Position numbers and translations under genes: made by a program
Shown here: positions 52,049 to 64,000 of the stretch, piece after piece
Layout: each line of letters begins with the position of its first letter
Position numbering within the stretch: the stretch's first letter is position 1
Notes under the pieces: model-generated
Told to the model about the DNA's origin: nothing
Database searches by the model: none
Seen by the model: the letters and a program-made list of their open reading frames with translations, nothing else
From: Scatophagus argus
Taxonomy: Eukaryota; Chordata; Actinopteri; Scatophagidae
Direction: 5' to 3'
Length of the DNA stretch: 64,000 nucleotides
Assembly: GCF_020382885.2 (NCBI RefSeq)
Contig: NC_058502.1
Location: 11,435,950-11,499,949, forward strand

Positions 52049-53885
52049 GTAAGACGGCTGCCTTTGTTACAGCGCGTTTATTTGCATTTTTTTAATGAGC
52101 ATTGCAATCATCTGTTTGTCTCTGTGATCTGTGCTTTGCTAATTGGCTGCCTGTTTACTGCTCGCAAGTGTCGGCGAGGCATGAGTTCAGGTTTGATGGA
52201 GGCGTCACACAGGTGGCTTTAGAAAGAAAATAAGAGTATTTTGTTATGAAAGTCACCAGCAGTTTTCCGGCGATTGATTCGCTCACTCGTGTGCATTGAG
52301 GAAGATCCCCTTTGATGTCCTCCTGCGGCTGAATTAATTTTCCTGATTAAATCCTGTGTTAAGAAGTGCGTGTAAAGTGAAGCTTTGCTCATAACTTACA
52401 GAGTGCACTTTTCTAGAATAGCTGAATGTGTTTTTGTTCGCAAACATCATGAATTTCCCACAGGCTGTGAGTATCAGGGATTGTGGAGTTTACATGTGTG
52501 TTGACCTGCAGGCCTCTGTGTCCTGGACACTGCAGAGTGGACATCAGAGGAGATGGATGGAGTTTTTGGCTCTTTTGTGCTTGTGTGCATTTTCTGTACC
52601 TTCATCTGCAAATGTGTGTGATTACTGCTTATATTACATTATATTATGATCACCTTGAGCATGGTTCAGTGTGGACATATAAGGCGTGTGAGTGACATTC
52701 ATTTCTTGCATTATTTCTCCCAGGGAAGGTTTGTTGAAGCTGGCCTTCATCTTGTTAAAACGTAAGACATAATATTTAGCAAGCTAATTTGAACGTTCTG
52801 TGCGACCAGTGTTCTGTGATGATTGTGGACTTGTTTGACATTTTAATGTACAACAATAATCCTAGTGGGGAGTGTGGGCAAGTCATTCTCTCTTCCAGCT
52901 GTAATACTGCCTTTTGTGTGACAGCACTACATTTTATGACTTTCATGCTTATACACTTTGATTTCAAGTGAGTGAAAAGGTCTTATTGCTGTTGTTCGAC
53001 TGTCAAAGGCCTCTGGCCAACCCAATGGATGAGCTTAATGTTAAATGTACTTTTAGTACTGTTTTTCCAGCATTTAAACAGTTCTTTTGACACATATCAG
53101 TTTTCTGGACTTAATCACTGCAGCATATAGTAAAGAAGGACATTTAGGAAAAATCATGAATCAATGTTCAAAATGTCAGAATCAGTGGTATTTGAGTGAA
53201 ATGTTGATACCTTACTGGTGGGACTTGATGGTATTTATAAGGATGCTGGTATTTTGAAATGCTGTGTTGCTGTGACACGCGGGGGAATTTTCATTTAAAA
53301 GGTTGAAGGCATATGTTTTACTGCTGGCCTTGTCCACAAAAAAAGAAAAGGAAAACCCCAAAACATTATGTTCATCATATGCTGAAGAAAAACATAATCC
53401 ATGCAGCACCGATTTTCTCCCTAAACATATTTTGCTTACAAGTTAGGCTTGTTGCATGCTGTGGTTCTCTATTTTCTCCTCTCCACCACTGCACAAGCCC
53501 TACCCTTTAAGGAAGTAAAGGACAAATTCCATTAAAACTATTTTTAAACCGTAAACTCCACTTAGTAGCCATCCTTCAGTACTTTCAAGCGAGTGCTAAA
53601 GGAGTCCAGGAAATAATTTATTTCGCTGCAAGTGGGTCACTAAGCAGCAGCAGCAGCAGCAGCGGAAGGTGAAATATTGAGATGCATTAAATCATTGGTA
53701 GCTTAAAGGTGGAATGTTGTGAGCTTAAAGGAAGTATGTGAGTACATCAGCCTGTGTGTGTGTATGTGGGTGTTACATACTCTTGGTCTTTAATAACTTA
53801 GGGCCACTGGAGCCCAGGGTTTAATTAAGAGTTAGAGACAGATTTAGGCCTCCACAGGACCATACTGGTCTTCTCCTTGGACTCT

Positions 53886-53932
53886 TTCTCTCTCTCTCTC
53901 TCTCTCTCACACACTCACTCACACACACACAC
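53886..53932. repeat. (CT)n followed by CA-rich microsatellite
   Basis: A CT run passes directly into CA units. Confidence 0.85.
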
Positions 53933-54865
53933 TACAGGAACATGGCTGCCCTTGGATGTTTTATGAATCACACTCCTAATACCTCTGAAATAAGATGGAT
54001 GTTTTGCAAGAAAAGTGCACAAATAGGTAGATTCTAGAGATAAAGAGACTGTTTAGAGCAATATTTAAAAAAGAACATAATTTAATGTATTTGCTGAATC
54101 AAAAGTAGGGAAAAAGGCAGATATGAAATCCAATCCCAATCTGTTATATTCAAAGATTTGCACATTTGGCCTCTTCTCATTTGGTTTGTTGCGGAAGCAT
54201 AATGACGAGAGGTGAAGCGAGCACAGGTCTGTTGAGTCTACACCAGATTTATTTATCTTAGCCACAGAGGGAGGCCCGAGACCTGCAATACTGTGCACAG
54301 TTTTAAATAAAAAAGTGAATCATTTTTTATGTGTAAATGAAAAATACCCCATGTCCACTCTGTTGCCTCTTTTCAAAGCCAAATTTATCTTGTTCTAGCT
54401 TTGTACCTCTGTTTTCCTGAAGCAATAAAAATGAGGTAAAAAGCTGGACATCAAAGTGAGAACACAGAATAAATTGCACGGCGGAGAGTGTGGGATAAGG
54501 CTGCAAAGCAGCGCTGCTCCTCTGACACCGGAATTTGAAACCCTTTATTCTCTCACGCAATTGAAATTCAAGAGTTTTGCCTGTTTTCTGTCTTTTTAAT
54601 GTAATCCAACATTTGAAGCACAATGCTTTACATTGGAATACTCATTTTTTCATATTGTGCTGATAATCAGTTTAATTTTTTTTTACTTGTAATTTCCTCA
54701 CCCTTTTCCTCACTTTAAGATGGGCTTATTCTCAACAGTGTTTCGCTAAATCAGGAAGTCTGATTTGTGTTGACTCATCCAAAGTGACCTTTTGCAAAAT
54801 GCATGTTAAGCACTGTGACAAGTGAGTGCAAGTCCTTCTTTATCTTTCAATTCTCTCTCTCTCAA

Positions 54866-54866
<1 letters not shown>

Positions 54867-54903
<37 letters not shown>
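54867..54903. repeat. (CA)n microsatellite
   Basis: About 18 CA units preceded by a short CT run. Confidence 0.95.
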
Positions 54904-54905
<2 letters not shown>

Positions 54906-57900
54906 GCACAGTGACTGTTGTGTTAAAAACTTAAGCACTGTTGTTACCTCCAGTGCTCCATAACTCTGACAAATCAGCACTAAAAGCACATCGTCACATC
55001 CCATGTTTATGCCTCATGACAGGATGTGGCTGAGCTGAGATGTACCTTTAGGGTTAATTAATCCATTAATTGGTCACTAGAATACCGGTTTTGTTGTTGT
55101 GTTGTTTTAAAAAACAATCTTCAGTGTTATCCAGCAAAAATGCCTCCAGCGAAAGTGAGGATCTGCTGATTTTTAGTTTTTTTTTTCTTTGGGTTTTGAA
55201 CTGTTGTTTGTGCAAAACAAGCAATATGAAACATCCTTTTGGGCTGTGGGAAGCTGTGATGAGCTTTTTTAAAAAAAAACTATTGTGTGATGTTTCAATT
55301 AAAAAATAGTTGACATGTTAATGGCGCTGGGCAATGTTGGACAAAATATAATTACAATATTGTTTTTTCTGTATTGATGCTGCCAATTTGAAGGATAATG
55401 GCCGAGGCCTGAAGGAATACAACTTCAGGATATAGTGTGTCATATAAAAAAATAGAATAACATCATGTAAAAATTTGATTTTGCAAACATGGCTTGGCTT
55501 ATGACATTTTGGTGATAAAAGAATATATTGAATAACATTTACATGCAAACATTTAACTATGCAAACACGCTTTATCCACCTTAACCAAACAGTATGTCAG
55601 TTTTCCTTGGCCTGCATACAGCCTGCCCTCATTGCTTTTCTTGATAATGAGCTACTGTGGCCTTTATTTTCCCCCAATGGCTCAAACAGTGCTTTGTGGT
55701 TAGAAACAGGCATGTGCTTTGACGCCCAAGCCAAACACTACAGACTGACTGGTTGTTGTCATGGTTATCTCTGCTGTGTGACAGGCTTTTAGGTCCATCA
55801 ATATCGAGTAAAAAAATGTCCAAACTTTATCATCGTTATTGGCGTAAACTTTATTTTATAGTCAACCTACATCTTAATCAGTAATGAAAATGAAGGCAGT
55901 CCTAGTTGGTCGCGTCTTATCCGTGCATGTATGAACCTTTGTTTTGTGTGTATCTGTCCACGTCTTCACATCTGTTCCCAATACAGACGGGAAACAAAAC
56001 TAGAACACTCAATGGGGGTCACTGTGAATGCATGACTTTGACCCAGAGAAGTAACCACAGCAGGCTGTGCTGAGTTGTAAGTCGGTTTTGAGGCATACAG
56101 GATGAAAAAAGAGAGAAAACAAAAAGAGAGAAAGCTTGGTATCCTTATGCACAATGCAGACAGGGTAGGATCCCAGCCGAAGCCTTGCAGACTGTTCATA
56201 GCCTGGGAGATTTACGAAGTGTGGGTTTTTATCTAAAACTCTCCTGCACCGCTAAGCAAGGCGAGGGCCTTCACTCAGGGCTACCTTTACAATAAAGTGA
56301 GATTAATGCTGTAAAGTTATTCAGTAAGTGGTATGGGGGCCGCAGATTTGATTTAACTGATGAGTCTTCCCTGCCTTCTCTTTCCTACTCCATCCCTCAT
56401 CCCTCATCCCTCATCACATCCATTTACTTCACACGATGATCCCCCCCCCCCATAAAAAAAAAAATAGGGGAAGAGCTCTCGTTAGTATGCAGAGCAGTGG
56501 AAGTACAAACGGCACATTTCTGAGTGAAATATTCATGACTGTAGAGCTGTCTTTGAGTGAGAGACTGACTGAGAGACTGCGAGATGAGGATGGAGGACAT
56601 TTGTCATTTTGACATGAACCTCCTTCCCTATTTCCATGATGTCGGTGCCCTCTTTCGGGACAGCTGAACTCTTCTTGCACCTGTTGACTCTTTGAACCTG
56701 AAGACCACATTAAACTGGCTAAAAAGAAAGGCATCTCATTCCACCCCCTCTCTTAAGCTGTCTGCCTCTTGCCATTTCTGTCCTCCTCCTCTGTTCTCTC
56801 TTTCTGTTTCTAAGGCGTCTGTCACTTCAGCACTGTTGGCGATATCTTTGTGGCAGCTAGTAGAAAAGACTTGGCACCATCACACCTGGAAAACTGAAGG
56901 TGAATGAAATGCACAGTAGCTTTGAAGTCATGGAGCCACTGCATTGTGGGGCGATGATACATGTGCAAGTGCAGGTTTCAGAGACAAATAACAATTGAAG
57001 ACAGCTTTCAAATGCAAGGAAGATTAATCATCCACAGGGAGACTGAATTTCTTTTATCCGCAAGCTTCTGAACATATGGCAGTCAAATATTTTTTTTATT
57101 TTAAATACTAGTCAGCAAAGGACAGTTCTTAAATATTTTTTTCTTGTCAGAGTTTTGTTTTAATTTATGATGACTATCAATTCTGATTGCAATAATAAGG
57201 TGTAAATCAGCATATTTACATGTACTTTAATAATTTGTTTACAAGGTGAATGACACAATGCTTCTATTATTTTATTATTACAACTGTCATTGCATGCCAG
57301 ATTATATTATTAGAATTTATAAGTGAAATGTCGGTAAACAACTGGCCATACCTTCATCTAGTCCAGAGCTGGATTAGCCTACTCTTTTATCTTTTGAGTA
57401 ACTCTTGGCTGTTTTATTTTAGTGTTTTAGTTTTGGAAACCCGGGCTGCACCTGTGGAAGTTGTCAATGAGACATTGTCACATGTCACAGTAAGAGAAGC
57501 ACAGGTGTAAATAATAAAAATGAATGATGGTTAAATTCCACTCCTTCAGTTTCAGGTCCCTGCTATTATGTATGTTGGCTCACTGTCATGAGTTACTTTG
57601 ACACTTGGGTTGGGGCAATCTGAGTTCTGGGTTTCAGAACAGCTGATCAGAGTTCAATCAAGTCTGAGCATTGTCACATTTGAACTCTGAGTAAAGCATG
57701 GGCTCAATGAATGAAAAATCCACCATCAATATCGAGCTATGATACTATGATTCCCAGTGGGAATTAGTAAATAAAAGGCTCATTTTAAGCCAGTGGAGAC
57801 AGAAATTAAAATGTGTTTTTGCGGCACAACAGCAATTAACAAAAGTCAGTGTTCTCTATTTTATGATTTCATTGCTATGACCAGTCAGTCACAGGCAAAC

Positions 57901-58912
57901 TTAACCTGACTGTGAAAGACCGTGTACATGCGGGTGTTTTCATTTACTGTGGCAGCTTAGTCCTCTGCTCAGGTTCAGGGCGGGTGAAGCTACAGTATGC
58001 TCTTGTCCTCAAAAATTCACAACACAGCGGAATGAGAAAAGTAGCATCCCTGACAACTTTGTGCTAACAATCCCAAATTGTGTTGTTTGTTGTATTTTAT
58101 ACTTGTGAAAATTACAACAGTGTATTTGGTGACCGTTCTATATGGAGTAGTATATGGACAAGCAATTCCATAAGTTCAGGCACAGCCCACATCTAATCAT
58201 CCTAAATGCTTAAAGTCACCTGTGTGGGCTTAATATGGGTGTGCAGAACCTTTGAACAATGATGTAAAGCTTTCACAAAGGCTTTGACTGAACATCAACA
58301 CTCACCCTATTTGTGGCTATGAATGCACTGACTGAAAACATACATTCTCCACTTGTCCAATCACATCCTGTCATCTTCTCCTTTAGCCATTCACTTGCAT
58401 GCTGACAAATTTTAAAAGTGTTTTCTCGCTCTCTCTCTGTCTGATGTCGTTCAACTGTCATTCATTTCAACCCCATGAAGATTTTTGCAACCTACCTCCA
58501 CCCCTTCACCAGCGCCATGTCTGGACATATCAAACCCCCCCCCATTAGGAGTTTTCCTTCCATTAAGTCAGCTTCATTCCTCATCTCCAGCACCAGTGCC
58601 TGGGCTCCAGGGGAAGTCTCTTGCATGATGGAAGCACCTCATTTGTCAGACTGTTGTTCTGTGGTGATCTGCTTCCTGATGGGGTCTAAGTGCCAATAGC
58701 TATTTCTTTTGTTCTCAATAAATTTATCTTTCTTCAATTATCTCATTTTCTCTTCTTTTGTATTAGTCTCTCCTGATTGAAGTAATTTCAGCTCTGATTA
58801 ACAGAAAATATTGTTTAGCCTCCCACAAAGTTTGATTAGAAATAAAATCGTCTGGAGAAAATTGTTCCCATTCAGCAAATACTTCAATATTCTTATCATG
58901 TGAATAGAAGCT

Positions 58913-59221
58913 TCAGAATCAGAATCAGAATCAGAATTCCTTTATTTATCCCCAAGGGGAAGTTCTTTTTTGTACAGACATTGCGCTTGCAGTTTTCCCG
59001 ACCAAGAAAGAAAGTGAAAGATATAAAAACAGGATAAGCAACAAGATAAGTATAAATCTAAAAATACAGGTATAGCATACAGGTATGTAACATTTATACA
59101 TTGTATATACTGAACTGAACTGAACGAGCTCCTGTAACTGATCAGCACGTTGTGGAGAGGGTGAGAGGGAAAGTCCAGTATAGTCCTTATTTTGGACAGT
59201 GTCCTCCTCTCAGACACCACT
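58913..59221 (-). mobile_element. 5'-truncated LINE fragment with (TTCTGA)n tail
   Basis: On the minus strand the 3' end is a tandem TTCTGA tail (58913-58936) preceded by TCCCCTTGGGGATAAATAAA, a well-known fish LINE terminus. Further upstream the frame holds SERRTLSKIRTILDFPSHPLHN and SYRSSFS, which resemble the C-terminal end of fish LINE reverse-transcriptase ORFs (HPLH and RSSFS blocks). Only about 300 bp remain, so it is inactive. Confidence 0.6.
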
Positions 59222-59557
59222 GTCTTTATGTTGGAGGATTTTGCCGGGATGTAAACAGTCTACCTTACTGCATTAGTGTCTCACTTTGGTATGAATGTGT
59301 TTATATGCAAGCATAAATACGAATGTGTTGTTGTGTGTTTATTTTGGATGATTGTGTAGCCTCAGTACTCTTCACAGAGGGTCGATGACTTATTGATTAA
59401 AAGGACTCATTTATTCAGATGAGGCATCTGGAGAGGCCTGGGGGCTTGTTTTAGTCATGAAACACCCCCCGTCTCTGTTCTCCATCCCCCTCCCTGAGAA
59501 ACACCACACCTCACAGCCGCTCTGGATACTCTGTAGCTTATAGTCTGAACCCCCCGC

Positions 59558-59586
59558 CACACACACACACACGCACACACACACAC
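59558..59586. repeat. (CA)n microsatellite with one CG interruption
   Basis: Short CA run interrupted once. Confidence 0.85.
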
Positions 59587-60228
59587 AAAGAACAGAAGTT
59601 TTGAAAATTTTCTTTTGCCATTTAGTTCTTGCAGATTCTGTATAATATCCCAGTTTGGCAGACACGTAACCTTGATTTCAATCCATTCTATTAATTACCC
59701 CAAGCATGCAAAATGAATATCACTTCTGGCTTTTTGAAAATAATATATGAGTTTTCATCTCACATCTCTGCTGAGTTGACTAACAAAGATTCCTACTCGG
59801 TTTACTGTTGCCTAAACATCAACAGTAAAAATAAAAAAATAAATCTCTCCATCTCAGTGTTTTTGATAATCCACACTGGCGGGGGGGGGCAAATGAACAA
59901 GCATTTATGCTGTGCATGCAATACAACTGTGTTGCTTTTATTCTGAAAAGCCTGGTGTTTTTATTATTTACGCGTGGACGCATGTTATCTGCATCTGTCA
60001 GCATTAATTGTCAGACTGCAACGCTGTGGGGTTTAAATTATCCTGATAAATCTATAAACCTGATTTCAGAACAGGTTTCTCCAGCAATAATATAACCATA
60101 TTAACTGGGTTTCTCTTGATGCATTAACTTGATGAAATGAACCTGGATTTTTCATTTACGTGACAATTCTTCTTCTCTCACGCCCCACCCCCTCTGCCTC
60201 TCTCCCTTGCTCTCTCTGTCGCTCTCCT

Positions 60229-60230
<2 letters not shown>

Positions 60231-60262
<32 letters not shown>
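60231..60262. repeat. (TC)n microsatellite
   Basis: Sixteen TC units directly abutting the repeat at 60263. Confidence 0.95.
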
Positions 60263-60268
<6 letters not shown>

Positions 60269-60516
60269 ACCGGTCAAGGCAGATGGCCGCCCATCTTGAG
60301 CCGGGGTCTGCTCCGAGGTTTCTGCCTTCTAAAAGGCAGTTTTTCCTCGCCACTGTCGCCAAGTGCTTGCTCAAGGGGGAATGTTGGGCTCTCTCTATTT
60401 TACAATTTAATTAAAGAGTTTGGTCTAGACCTGCTCTAATTGGAAAGTGTCATGAGATAACTTTTGTTGTGAATTGGCGCTATATAAATAAACTGAATTG
60501 AAATTGAATTGAATTA
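60263..60516 (+). mobile_element. 3' end of a teleost LINE (probably RTE-like)
   Basis: The stretch carries AACCCAACCGGTCAAGGCAGATGGCCG, TTTTTCCTCGCCACTGTCGCC, AAGTGCTTGCTCAAGGGGG, TCTAGACCTGCTCTAATTGG and CTATATAAATAAACTGAATTG, and ends in GAATTGAA-type short tandem units. This is one of the commonest LINE 3' ends in fish genomes. I lean to an RTE-clade family but cannot confirm it. It is a 5'-truncated copy. Confidence 0.65.
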
Positions 60517-61708
60517 AGAAATCAGGCTAAAGCACACACCAGTAACCAAGTGACTTAAGTGCATGTTTTCTGCAGTCTTTAAACTCTTTCTGTTGGCTTT
60601 CCTATCATGCTCTTTTCCTTTGAGCCGTGTCAAACTAAAGGTTCATGGGGGAGAGCGACAAAGCACCCATCATGGTTTCTTATTCTGAAGTCACGCCATG
60701 ATTCACTCATGGCTGACAGACGTGCTAGATGGAGGTTGATGTGACTTACAGACATGTGCCAGCTGGGCTGTGAATGCCTCAGATTTACTGTGCCTTTCTA
60801 CCAAATTGCCTGCGTCACCTGCCGCTGATCTGCCCCAAAAACCTGGGATTTGCCTTATGCTTATGCAGGATTCTTCACACACACAAACTCCTGGGCACAG
60901 TAAATCAGAGGTGGACTATTGGAAATAAGAGGTGCGAATACTTTTTGGCGACATGAGAATGCACCACGTCTTGTTGAGAGGTAAAAGTGATGCCACAGGT
61001 TAGGAGCTGATCAGTACATCAGTATTGAACTCTGTAGCTCCAGCATCCTTGTTATTTCCTTCTCTGTGCTACAAAGCCTTTAATCTTGGGCCGCTGTCTT
61101 TTGGTGTGCAACCCTGTATCTCTGATGAGTAAGTATGCCGTGGCCTTCGCGCACATCCTGTGTGTGATTTTCAAGTGGATGTTCTCAGAAGTGAATGTGA
61201 AATCTCCTGTTTTGACAGGTGCTTGAATCAGGGATTAGAATAGGGATGAGAGCTGCATTAATCAGAGGATTCATCCTGTGCTGCTTCTCTCATTCCTCTG
61301 ACTAAATATACTGCACAGAGTTCTGCAAGCCACAGACGGATGGAGAGAGGTGGAGAGAGGGGGACTGAGATGTGTAAATGTGGTTTCCGAGCTGTCAAAT
61401 AGAAGCTTATTACTTGGACATGCTTTCATAGGTCCCTCACTCTGTGTGTGTGTGTGTATGTGTGCATGTACGTGCATGTGTCTGTACATGTGTGTCTTTG
61501 TCGATGTGGACAGGGAGGCTCAGTTGAGATTCAGTGCGTGAGGTTTGTTTTATCTTCAAGCGCTGCTCTCTTGGAGCCAGTCTGCAGCTAATAATGCACT
61601 AACGCAACGGGCAGATGGCTCTCTCCATCTCGTTCTGTCTTGTCTCCCATTGTTTTCATCCATCCCTCCAACTCGGGTCACCTCTGTGTCTTACAACATA
61701 CCATGCAG

Positions 61709-61710
<2 letters not shown>

Positions 61711-61740
<30 letters not shown>
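61711..61740. repeat. (TG)n microsatellite
   Basis: Fifteen TG units. Confidence 0.95.
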
Positions 61741-61741
<1 letters not shown>

Positions 61742-62601
61742 ACGCGGACATGTGCGTGTGAGGTGCTGAGTTCATCTCACGGTCTAATTGAGATGACATT
61801 TCTGCTCTCCAAATTAAATTATTCAGCTCCTCTATTCATTTGTTCTCCTGTTCCTTTGTTCCCTGTCCACCAACTCATTCTCTTTCTCTCCGGGCCAAAA
61901 ACCTGCGCTCATGAAAGCACTGACCCCAAAAATAGAGAAACCATAACTTGTGTCTTTATTTGGGGGCTTTGTGAGGTGGTTAAAACTCATTTTGAGCAGT
62001 GTGACCTTCAGTGAAAGTCAGGAAGTGATAGCGTAGGTATTGTGGGAAGGAATCTTCCAACTGTAACCAGAGGTTGAAAGCAGTCATCAAGCCTTGTTTG
62101 CCACAATGCTATCCAATGTAAGGTGCAAAAATCAAAGGCATAGGAGAACCTTGTGTGTATGAGTATTGGTCCTGGTGTCTCATAAAAGAACCTGTTCATG
62201 TCTTTAATACAAGAAAGTTTTCTCACCTTTTTAGATTGTGTTTGTGCTGATCTTCAAAAAGCTATGAAGGAAAATCTTTATTTTTAAATCTGTTATCAAG
62301 CTGCAGTTAAACTGACCTTGAGGATAAAGTAAAACTGTATTTGTACTGTGTTTCTAAAATTGGCAGCAGCGACAGGAGGAGGTTACCTTCTTTCTTTTTT
62401 TCTCTTTTTTCTCTTTTTTCTTTTTTGCAGCTTGGCTCCTGTCCCTGTTCTCTCATGCGTCTGTTCTCCTTGGCTTGTCTTTGATGTGAGAAGGTGTGGG
62501 ACATGAGAGCAGCATGATCCTTTGAGTTCAAGGAAACTTCTCAGCTCTGGTTACATTCTGCTTGCATCACATGCACATACTCTCACATAGTGATCAGGCA
62601 G

Positions 62602-62625
62602 GGTGTGTGTGTGTGTGTGTGTGTG
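62602..62625. repeat. (GT)n microsatellite
   Basis: Twelve GT units. Confidence 0.9.
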
Positions 62626-64000
62626 CATATCCCTTATTCTCAGTTTCTGTATGTGCTCACAAACCTCATGCTTACTTTTTCATTCATTTATGCCGGCCTG
62701 AAAGAACAACCGATCTGTTTTTTCATTCTGTTACCTGCTTATGTTTTTCTGGAGTGGTTAACATTATGCCGGAAGAAACATCACAGAATTTCTATAATGC
62801 TGCTGAGGGGCGTTTCACTCCAGTGTTTTGTCAGAAAGTCAAACGATGAACACACATCCTGTTATGGGATGCTCTGTTGGAGAACTGTTCAGCGTTGGCG
62901 GAGGTTTGCGCTCTCTCTCGTGCCTTCTGATTTGTATTTGAATGGGTGGGCTGAGAGTACAGCATGTGGGCGTTGATATTTGCATGTGCGAGGAGTACAA
63001 TGGAAATAAGAATCCAATTGTAACAGTAAAAATAAATGAATAAAAAGAATAAACACTTTACCAATATTCTGCACATATTTTATCTAAATACACACAACTA
63101 TCCCCAGTTTGTAGGAGGCAGACTGGTTTCTTTGGGTCAGATCCAAAAACCAGTACAGCTCTTTAACCATCCATGTAGACTGATTTGTTTTTATTTTCTT
63201 AGACACTACAAATACACGTTAGAGGAAGCATTTTGTCATAACGGTGGGAAGTACGTGAAGGAAGTAAAACTTACATTTACTCCTGTTTATGTTTGAATGA
63301 ATCTTTGTACAGTTAATATCAGAATAGATTTTACAAACAGTCATGCTGTTGCTCAAGGAAACTGAGTAAGAGGCTCAGTCTGTGTAAACAGGAGGTGAAA
63401 GAGCTGGTGCATCGCCAAATTACTCATATACAGGTCAGGAACATGAGTTTGTGTTTATGTGACGATAAAGTTTGTGCATGTGTGTGTGAGAGTGAGTTTT
63501 ATGGGGTGAATCTTGTACGCAGTAAACAAACATCAGTGCACAGCGAAGGCAGGCTGCAGTCACGAATCTGTCTCTGAAATTGCTTTTTGATTATTGAAAA
63601 GGAAAAAAGTTGCCTCTGATCAAATCGGCGAGCGGGCAGATGACAGTTGTCTTGACGAGCAAAGAATGAACAAGAACAGATAGAATTTTAAATTGTACCA
63701 TAACTAAGTTTAACTAGTTCTCTAAGAGATAACACAGGTTTCTAAATGTCTGAGGATTTTTATGTGCAGCCTGATAAATATTGATTAGATGGTGTGTATT
63801 TGAATTTGTTATAAGTTGATTTTAGCATTAAATTTATGTACATTAAGAACCCGAATGTTACAAGCTTCTGTCACTTTTGCAGCTTGTCTCCACACGTTAT
63901 TAATATTTGTAGTGTGTGGCTTTTACAAGTCCTCAAGTTCTCAAATGTGACCTCTACAAAATCAGCCTGCATTTTTTCTTTAATAGTGTATGTTGGTTAT

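Larger units (their letters stand above)
52049..64000. other. Probable intron or intergenic DNA, no exon recognised
   Basis: No open frame on either strand has recognisable protein features with splice sites. If the exon at 51969-52048 is real, this is its first intron. Repeats within are listed separately. Confidence 0.4.

Noticed and set aside
33100..64000. tRNA, miRNA or other structured RNA genes
   Set aside because: I looked for cloverleaf and hairpin signals by eye and saw none that I could support; only a covariance-model search would settle it.

Overview
The window is vertebrate nuclear DNA, almost certainly from a ray-finned (percomorph-like) fish. Every coding gene is split by GT-AG introns, many introns are only 80-300 bp, and there are long CA/GT, CT and TCTA microsatellites. 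Interspersed repeats have tails and ends I recognise from teleost genomes. There are no bacterial operons, CRISPR arrays or ribosome binding sites.

Left third (1-22.5 kb). Three minus-strand genes lie head to tail. The first, running off the left edge, is the N-terminal part of washc2 (FAM21, a WASH-complex subunit). I could join eight exons, 288 codons. Next comes a 5'-truncated non-LTR retrotransposon with an open reverse-transcriptase frame. It is followed by the complete slf2 gene (FAM178A, the SMC5/6 localisation factor): 21 coding exons that join without a frame break into 1,440 codons. The third is the complete four-exon pgam1 (phosphoglycerate mutase, 254 codons).

Middle (22.5-33.1 kb). 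About 5.7 kb without a recognisable gene is followed by the divergent pair marveld1 (minus, one coding exon, 165 codons) and avpi1 (plus, two coding exons, 186 codons). A perfect palindromic cAMP response element lies about 100 bp upstream of the likely avpi1 start, which fits a vasopressin-induced gene. In human, PGAM1, AVPI1, MARVELD1 and SLF2 all lie on 10q24, so the block keeps ancestral linkage.

Right half (33.1-64 kb). This is gene-poor and repeat-rich. I found one plausible first coding exon at 51,969-52,048 (plus) with a strong donor; if real, the rest of the window would be its first intron. Recognisable repeats include a probable hAT-type element with a second repeat nested in it, several LINE 3' tails and many microsatellites.

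I saw no obviously new biological system. The points most worth following are the SUMO-interaction-like motifs and acidic tail of slf2, the palindromic CRE of avpi1, a GC-AG intron in washc2, the nested hAT-like element and the unidentified first exon.
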